Source of the DNA: Scleromatobacter sp964418745
GTDB lineage: Bacteria > Pseudomonadota > Gammaproteobacteria > Burkholderiales > Burkholderiaceae_C
Direction of reading: 5' to 3'
Assembly: GCA_964418745.1 (NCBI GenBank)
Contig: CAYQMX010000015.1
Location: 1-64,000, forward strand
DNA length: 64,000 nucleotides
Shown here: piece by piece, positions 56,802 to 64,000 of the stretch
Layout of the letters: each line of letters begins with the position of its first letter
Position numbering within the stretch: the stretch's first letter is position 1
Program-made: the position numbers and the translations under genes
Notes under the pieces: generated by a model
What the model was told of the DNA's origin: nothing
Seen by the model: only the letters and a program-made list of their open reading frames with translations
The model's database searches: none

Positions 56802-58058
56802 TCAGGCGTCGTAGCGCGCGGCCGTGAGGCCGTCGAAATCGATCTCGGGGGGACGCCCGCTCAGCAGGTCGGCGATCGCGCGGCCGGTGCCGGCGGCCAT
56901 CGTCCAGCCCAGCGTGCCGTGGCCGGTGGCCAGCGTCAGGTTCTCCAGCTTCGTGGCGCCCATCACCGGCGTACCGTCGGGGGTCATCGGGCGCAGCCCG
57001 GTCCAGAACGTCGTCTTGCGCAGGTCGCCGGCGTCGGGGAACAGGTCGGTCAGCACGAATTCGAGCGTCTTGCGGCGCGCGTCGTCCAGCTTCAGGTCGT
57101 AGCCCGAGAGCTGGGCCATGCCGCCGACGCGGATGCGGTCGCCCAGGCGCGTGACGGCCACCTTGTGGGTCTCGTCCATGATGGTGGATTCGGGCGCAGC
57201 GGCGGCGTCCTTGATCGGCACCGTGATCGAGAACCCCTTGACCGGATAGACCGGGATGCGGATGCCCAGCGGTTCGAGCCAGCGCGGCGAATAGCTGCCC
57301 AGCGCCAGCACCACCTGGTCGGCGACCAGCCGGCCGGCGTCGGTGTCGACGCCGGTGACGCGCCTGCCGTCGCTGGCCAACCCGCGGATCTCGACGCCGA
57401 AGCGGAACTTCGCACCGAGCTCCTCGGCCATCCTGGCCAGCCGCTGCGTGAACAGGAAGCAGTCGCCGGTCTCGTCGCCGGGCAGGCGCAGCGCGCCGAC
57501 GAACTTGTGCCTGACGGCCGCCAGCGCGGGCTCGTACTGCAGGTAGCCGGCGGTGTCGAGGACCTGGTAGGGCACGCCGTACTGGTCCAGGATCTCGGTG
57601 TCCTTGTGCACCCCATCGAGCTGCTTTTGCGTGCGAAAGAGCTGCAGCGTGCCTTGGGCGCGGTCGTCGTAGGCGATGCCCGTCTCGGCGCGCAGTTCCT
57701 TGAGGCAGTCGCGGCTGTATTCGGCCACGCGCACCATGCGCGCCTTGTTGACCCGGTAGCGCGCCTCGGTGCAGTTGCGCAGCATCGAGAAGCCCCAGCG
57801 CCACATCGAGGCCTCCAGCATCGGCTTGATGATCAGCGGGCTGTGGTTCATCAGCAGCCACTTGATGGCCTTGACCGGCACGCCGGGCCCGGCCCAGGGC
57901 GAGGCGTAGCCCGGCGAGACCTCGCCGGCGTTGCCGAAGCTCGTCTCCAGCGCGGGCCCGGGCTGGCGGTCGACGACGGTGACGTCGTGGCCCGCGCGGG
58001 CCAGGTAGTAGGCGATCGAGGTGCCGATCACGCCGCTGCCGAGGACGAGGATGGTCAT
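56802..58058 (-). CDS. dadA: D-amino acid dehydrogenase small subunit
   Basis: A 418-residue FAD enzyme that oxidises D-amino acids (typically D-alanine) to oxo acids and feeds electrons to the respiratory chain. The FAD motif is ILVLGSGVIGTSIAYYLARA at the extreme N-terminus. Other conserved parts are GNAGEVSPGYASPWAGPGVP, PVYPVKGFSITVPI and TGLRPMTPDGTPVMGAT, with NLTLATGHGTLGWTMAAGTG at the end. Length and motif order match DadA. It is monocistronic and divergent from the M16 peptidase gene, with its own terminator. Confidence 0.95.
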   Translation of the reverse strand: MTILVLGSGVIGTSIAYYLARAGHDVTVVDRQPGPALETSFGNAGEVSPGYASPWAGPGVPVKAIKWLLMNHSPLIIKPMLEASMWRWGFSMLRNCTEARYRVNKARMVRVAEYSRDCLKELRAETGIAYDDRAQGTLQLFRTQKQLDGVHKDTEILDQYGVPYQVLDTAGYLQYEPALAAVRHKFVGALRLPGDETGDCFLFTQRLARMAEELGAKFRFGVEIRGLASDGRRVTGVDTDAGRLVADQVVLALGSYSPRWLEPLGIRIPVYPVKGFSITVPIKDAAAAPESTIMDETHKVAVTRLGDRIRVGGMAQLSGYDLKLDDARRKTLEFVLTDLFPDAGDLRKTTFWTGLRPMTPDGTPVMGATKLENLTLATGHGTLGWTMAAGTGRAIADLLSGRPPEIDFDGLTAARYDA

Positions 58059-58176
58059 GGGAGGACGCCTTCTCAAGGGTGCGCCAACTATCGCACGGCC
58101 GGCGCCGCCGACGGAACCATCGGCGCCGGGCGGGCTCCCAGACCTTCCGCCCCCGCGGCATGCCAAGATGCGCCCC

Positions 58177-60912
<2,736 letters not shown>

Positions 60913-61143
60913 TTGGACGAGGACCTGCCGCCGCTGCCGCCCGCCGAGCCCGGCCGCTACCGCCACTACAAGGGTGGCGAGTACGAACTGGTGGGCGTGG
61001 CGCGCCACAGCGAGACGCTGGAGCCGCTGGTGATCTACCGGCCGCTGTACAACGCCACCGGTCTGTGGGCGCGCCCGCACGCGATGTTCTTCGGCGAGCT
61101 CGAGGTCGACGGCCGGCTGCAGCCGCGTTTCGTCCGCCTCTAG
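60913..61143 (+). CDS. DUF1653 domain protein
   Basis: A 76-residue protein starting at TTG immediately after the peptidase stop (TAGTTG). The family core is GRYRHYKGGEYELVGVARHS and LVIYRPLYNATGLWARPHAM. DUF1653 proteins are small beta folds of unknown function. The tight junction suggests co-transcription with the peptidase, although the rare TTG may limit its translation. Confidence 0.85.
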   Translation: MDEDLPPLPPAEPGRYRHYKGGEYELVGVARHSETLEPLVIYRPLYNATGLWARPHAMFFGELEVDGRLQPRFVRL

Positions 61144-61259
61144 CGCGCCCCGCGGCGCCGCCCGGTCGCGCCGCCGCGCCGTCGATTCGCGTCCGGAAAT
61201 CGACGGTCGGTCGCCTCGGCGACCCGCACCGGGCCCGGTGCCGATATGCTTGCGCCTTT

Positions 61260-61281
61260 CGAGTCCGCCGTTGCGGACTCG
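61260..61281. promoter_or_regulatory. Stem-loop/palindrome upstream of the RND operon
   Basis: C-GAGTCCGC-CGTT-GCGGACTC-G is a perfect 9-bp stem with a 4-base loop, 37 bases before the adaptor ATG. It could be the operator of a TetR-type repressor or a leader hairpin that stops read-through from the DUF1653 gene. No regulator gene is adjacent. Confidence 0.55.
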
Positions 61282-61318
61282 CCAGTGTTGCCAAAAGAAT
61301 CCCAGAGGAGCCAGTCAG

Positions 61319-62488
61319 ATGACGCTGTCCCGCCGCTTCGCCGTGCCCCGTTCGACCCCCATCGCCGTCGCGCTCGCGCTGGTCCTGGCCGCCGGCCTGC
61401 TCGCCGGCTGCAACCGGCCCGGCGCGGCCGCCGCCGCCGGGGCCGCATCGGCGCCGGCCGCGTCGCTGCTGATCGCGGCCGAGGACGTGCGCACGGTCGG
61501 ACTGCAGACACATGCGTCCGGCCCGGTCATCACCGGCTCCATCCAGCCCGAGCGCCGCGCCGACCTGCGCGCCGAGATCTCGGCGGTGGTGCTGCAGGTG
61601 CTCAAGGACAACGGCGAGCCGGTGCACAAGGGCGACCTGCTGGTGCGCCTGGACGACACCGCGATCCGCGACAGCCTGCAGTCGGCCGAGGAGGCCGGCC
61701 GTGCCGCCGCCCAGGCGCTGGACCAGGCGCAGCGCCAGTACGCCCGCGTGAAGACGCTGCAGGCCGAGGGCATGAGCTCGCAGCAGGCGCTCGACGACGC
61801 CGAGGTGCGCCGCAACACCGCGCAGAGCGAGCGCGTGGCCGCCGACTCGCGCACCGTCGCCGCGCGCCAGCAGCGCACCCGCACCGAGGTGCGGGCGCCG
61901 TTCGACGGTGTGGTCAGCGACCGCAAGGTCTCGGCCGGCGACACCGCCGCCATCGGCAAGGAACTGCTCAAGGTGATCGACCCGGCCAGCATGCGCTTCG
62001 AGGGCCTGGTGTCGGCCGACCGCATGGGCGACATCCACGTCGGCCAGGTGGTGCAGTTCCGCATCAACGGCTTCGACCGGACCGACTTCACGGGCAAGGT
62101 GCGCCACGTCGATGCGACCGCCGACGCTCTCACGCGCCAGGTGGCCGTGATCGTCGACTTCGCACCTGGCACCGCACCCAAGGTGGCCGGCCTCTACGCC
62201 GAGGGCCGCATCTCGTCCGACAGTGCCCAGGCCATCCTGCTGCCCGAGGCCGCGGTGGTCAAGGAAGGCGACAGCACCTACGTCTGGCGCCTGGTGGGCA
62301 CCACGCTGGCCAAGACCCCGGTCAAGCTCGGCGAGCGCGATGCGCGCCTGGGCAACGTGGTGGTGCTGTCGGGTATCGCCACGGGCGACCGCGTGCTGCG
62401 CACGCCGGGCTCCACGCTGGCCAACGGACAGAAGTTCGAGATGGCGAAGCCGGTGGCGCCGGCCGCCTCGGTGGCGCCGGGCGCCTGA
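61319..62488 (+). CDS. RND efflux periplasmic adaptor lipoprotein
   Basis: A 389-residue membrane fusion protein with GAGGAG before the ATG and a lipobox LLAGC at the end of the signal peptide. The lipoyl/barrel motif ADLRAEISAVVLQVLKDNGE with PVHKGDLLVRLDD is followed by an alpha-hairpin (QALDQAQRQYARVKTLQAEG, MSSQQALDDAEVRRN). The second half-motif is TEVRAPFDGVVSDRKVSAGD, then the membrane-proximal region with ILLPEAAVVKEGDSTYVWR. It bridges the RND pump to an outer-membrane channel. No TolC-like gene is in the window. The permease follows 13 bases later. Confidence 0.95.
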   Translation: MTLSRRFAVPRSTPIAVALALVLAAGLLAGCNRPGAAAAAGAASAPAASLLIAAEDVRTVGLQTHASGPVITGSIQPERRADLRAEISAVVLQVLKDNGEPVHKGDLLVRLDDTAIRDSLQSAEEAGRAAAQALDQAQRQYARVKTLQAEGMSSQQALDDAEVRRNTAQSERVAADSRTVAARQQRTRTEVRAPFDGVVSDRKVSAGDTAAIGKELLKVIDPASMRFEGLVSADRMGDIHVGQVVQFRINGFDRTDFTGKVRHVDATADALTRQVAVIVDFAPGTAPKVAGLYAEGRISSDSAQAILLPEAAVVKEGDSTYVWRLVGTTLAKTPVKLGERDARLGNVVVLSGIATGDRVLRTPGSTLANGQKFEMAKPVAPAASVAPGA

Positions 62489-62501
62489 ACGGGAGCGAAC
62501 G

Positions 62502-64000
62502 ATGTTTCTTTCCGACTTCAGCATCAAGCGGCCGGTGGCCGCGATCGTCATCATCATCACGCTGATGGGGCTGGGCCTGATCGCCCTCAACAAGCTTCGC
62601 GTCAACCAGATCCCCGACGTCGAGCAGCCCGTGATGGTGGTCAGCATCACCTACCCGGGCGCGTCGCCCGACACCGTCGAGCGCGAGATCGTCAATCGCA
62701 TCGAGCGCGCGCTGCAGGGCATCGAAGGGGTCGACCAGACGCGCTCGTCGTCCACCGCCAGCGAGGGCAACGCCCAGTTCGTGCTGGTGTTCGACTTCCA
62801 CAAGAACATGGTGCAGGCCTCCGACGAGGTGCGCAACGCCATCGGCACGGTACGCTACAAGCTGCCCACCGAGATGCGCGAGCCGGTGCTCACCCGCATC
62901 GATCCGTCGGCCCAGCCCATCATGCAGATCGCGCTGGCCTCGTCCACGCTGTCGCACGCCGAGATCTCGCGCCTGGCCGAGGACCAGCTGGCCGACCGCT
63001 TCCGCGCGCTGCCCGGCGTGGCCACGGTCAACGTCAACGGCTCGCTCACTCGCGAGCTGAGCGTGCTGCTGCACGCGCAGAAGCTGCGCGAATTCGGCGT
63101 CTCGGTCACCGAGGTGGTCAACGCGCTGCGCGCGCAGAACGCCACCGCGCCGGTGGGCAAGGTGCGCGGCGCGCTGGAAGACCAGAGCATCCGCCTGGTC
63201 GGCCGCTTCGAGTCGCCCGCCGAGTTCAACCAGATGCTGATCAAGCGCAGCGGCGACAACCTGATCCGCCTGGGCCAGGTCGCCACCGTGCAGGACGGCT
63301 TCGCCGAGATGGGCGGCTACAACGAGCACAACGGCCAGCCCAACGTGGGCATCTCGGTCACCCGCACCCGCGACGGCAGCACCGTGACCATCGCCAAGGA
63401 GGTGCGCGACCTGGTCGAGACGATCAACAAGGAACAGGCCGGCAAGGCCAAGCTCGACGTCACCCAGGACGGTGGCAACGACGCGCAGAGCAGCCTCGAC
63501 AACGTCGTGCATTCGCTCTTCTTCGGCGCCGGCCTGACGATCCTGGTGGTCTACGTGTTCCTGAACTCGTGGCGCTCGACGCTGATCACGGGCCTGAGCC
63601 TGCCCACTTCGGTCATCACCGCCTTCATCGCGGTGTGGCTGTGCGGCTTCACGCTCAACTTCATGAGCCTGCTGGGCCTGTCGCTGGCCATCGGGGTGCT
63701 GATCGACGACGCGATCGTGGTGCGCGAGAACATCGTGCGCCACATGCAGCGCGGCGAGGATCGGCGCACTGCGGCACTCAACGGCACGGCCGAGATCGGC
63801 ATGGCGGTGGCCTCGACCACGTTCTCCATCGTCGCGGTGTTCGCGCCGGTGGCGTTCATCCCCGGCATCACCGGCGAGTGGTTCCGGCCGTTCGGACTGA
63901 CCGTGGTCGCCTCGGTGATCGTCAGCCTGTTCATCTCGTTCACGCTCGATCCGATGCTGTCGGCCTATTGGGGCGACCCGGTGGACCTGCACAACGCGCC
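62502..64000 (+). CDS. RND efflux pump permease (AcrB-like, cut at the window edge)
   Basis: An open frame from ATG 62502 runs to the window end (about 499 codons) with no stop. The N-terminus FLSDFSIKRPVAAIVIIITL is the conserved TM1 of HAE1-type RND permeases. Porter-domain sequence (PGASPDTVEREIVNRIERAL, ALPGVATVNVNGSLTREL) follows. The proton-relay motif SLAIGVLIDDAIVVRENIVR in TM4 has both Asp residues, so the pump should be active. Full length is normally about 1,030 residues, so about half lies outside. Substrates are unknown. GGGAG precedes the ATG. Confidence 0.95.
   Translation, partial: MFLSDFSIKRPVAAIVIIITLMGLGLIALNKLRVNQIPDVEQPVMVVSITYPGASPDTVEREIVNRIERALQGIEGVDQTRSSSTASEGNAQFVLVFDFHKNMVQASDEVRNAIGTVRYKLPTEMREPVLTRIDPSAQPIMQIALASSTLSHAEISRLAEDQLADRFRALPGVATVNVNGSLTRELSVLLHAQKLREFGVSVTEVVNALRAQNATAPVGKVRGALEDQSIRLVGRFESPAEFNQMLIKRSGDNLIRLGQVATVQDGFAEMGGYNEHNGQPNVGISVTRTRDGSTVTIAKEVRDLVETINKEQAGKAKLDVTQDGGNDAQSSLDNVVHSLFFGAGLTILVVYVFLNSWRSTLITGLSLPTSVITAFIAVWLCGFTLNFMSLLGLSLAIGVLIDDAIVVRENIVRHMQRGEDRRTAALNGTAEIGMAVASTTFSIVAVFAPVAFIPGITGEWFRPFGLTVVASVIVSLFISFTLDPMLSAYWGDPVDLHNA

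Overview
The window is about 70% GC, with dense genes, overlapping ATGA/GTGA junctions and many GTG/TTG starts. Protein families and gene style point to a betaproteobacterium of the order Burkholderiales, probably in the Rubrivivax/Roseateles/Leptothrix neighbourhood. That placement is an inference from family types and from a comamonad-style palindromic repeat at about 24.5 kb, not from a marker gene. No rRNA, tRNA, CRISPR array, transposase or phage gene was seen.

Left part (1-29.8 kb) is mostly housekeeping and accessory metabolism. It holds a DUF2975/Xre regulator pair with a palindromic operator, leading into a TonB-like gene cut by the window edge; a NYN nuclease-like protein; YbaK deacylase; a large TonB-dependent receptor convergent with a sedolisin peptidase; a TPR membrane protein; DUF427; a Blc-type lipocalin; a membrane GGDEF-EAL protein; PlsY, RidA and a YciO/Sua5 protein; an EamA exporter overlapping a PHP phosphoesterase; SpeD; GrpB; an MFS permease; a nitronate monooxygenase-like enzyme; a transglutaminase/TPR lipoprotein; and an OmpA protein. 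A minus-strand cluster (22.8-29.1 kb) then encodes an SPFH protein, a DUF4178 zinc-ribbon membrane protein, DUF350, a membrane-fused aminopropyltransferase and a FAD oxidoreductase. This looks like an envelope-stress or polyamine-linked module.

Middle part (29.8-38.1 kb) looks accessory. A decayed PLP-enzyme remnant and an AraC/GyrI regulator precede a compact class II lanthipeptide locus: lanM and a 71-aa mersacidin-type precursor on the minus strand, and, divergently, a very short HlyD-like protein and a C39-peptidase ABC exporter. A small LuxR-type regulator converges on the exporter gene. This locus, with its two-Cys core and adaptor lacking a hairpin, is the best candidate for an undescribed system.

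Right part (38.5-56.2 kb) is a long signalling block, all on the plus strand: a 1,464-aa six-PAS hybrid kinase, a lone receiver, a second hybrid kinase, a chemoreceptor-like protein, CheY, STAS, CheA, a receptor with duplicated PAS and HAMP units, CheW, CheR, CheD, CheB, and finally a DNA-binding HTH-receiver protein with Glu at the phospho-acceptor position. There are no flagellar genes, and the order suggests an alternative chemosensory pathway that may end in transcription rather than motility.

The right end (56.3-64 kb) carries a small secreted protein, D-amino-acid dehydrogenase, a two-domain M16 peptidase, DUF1653 and an RND efflux adaptor plus permease; the permease is cut by the window edge.
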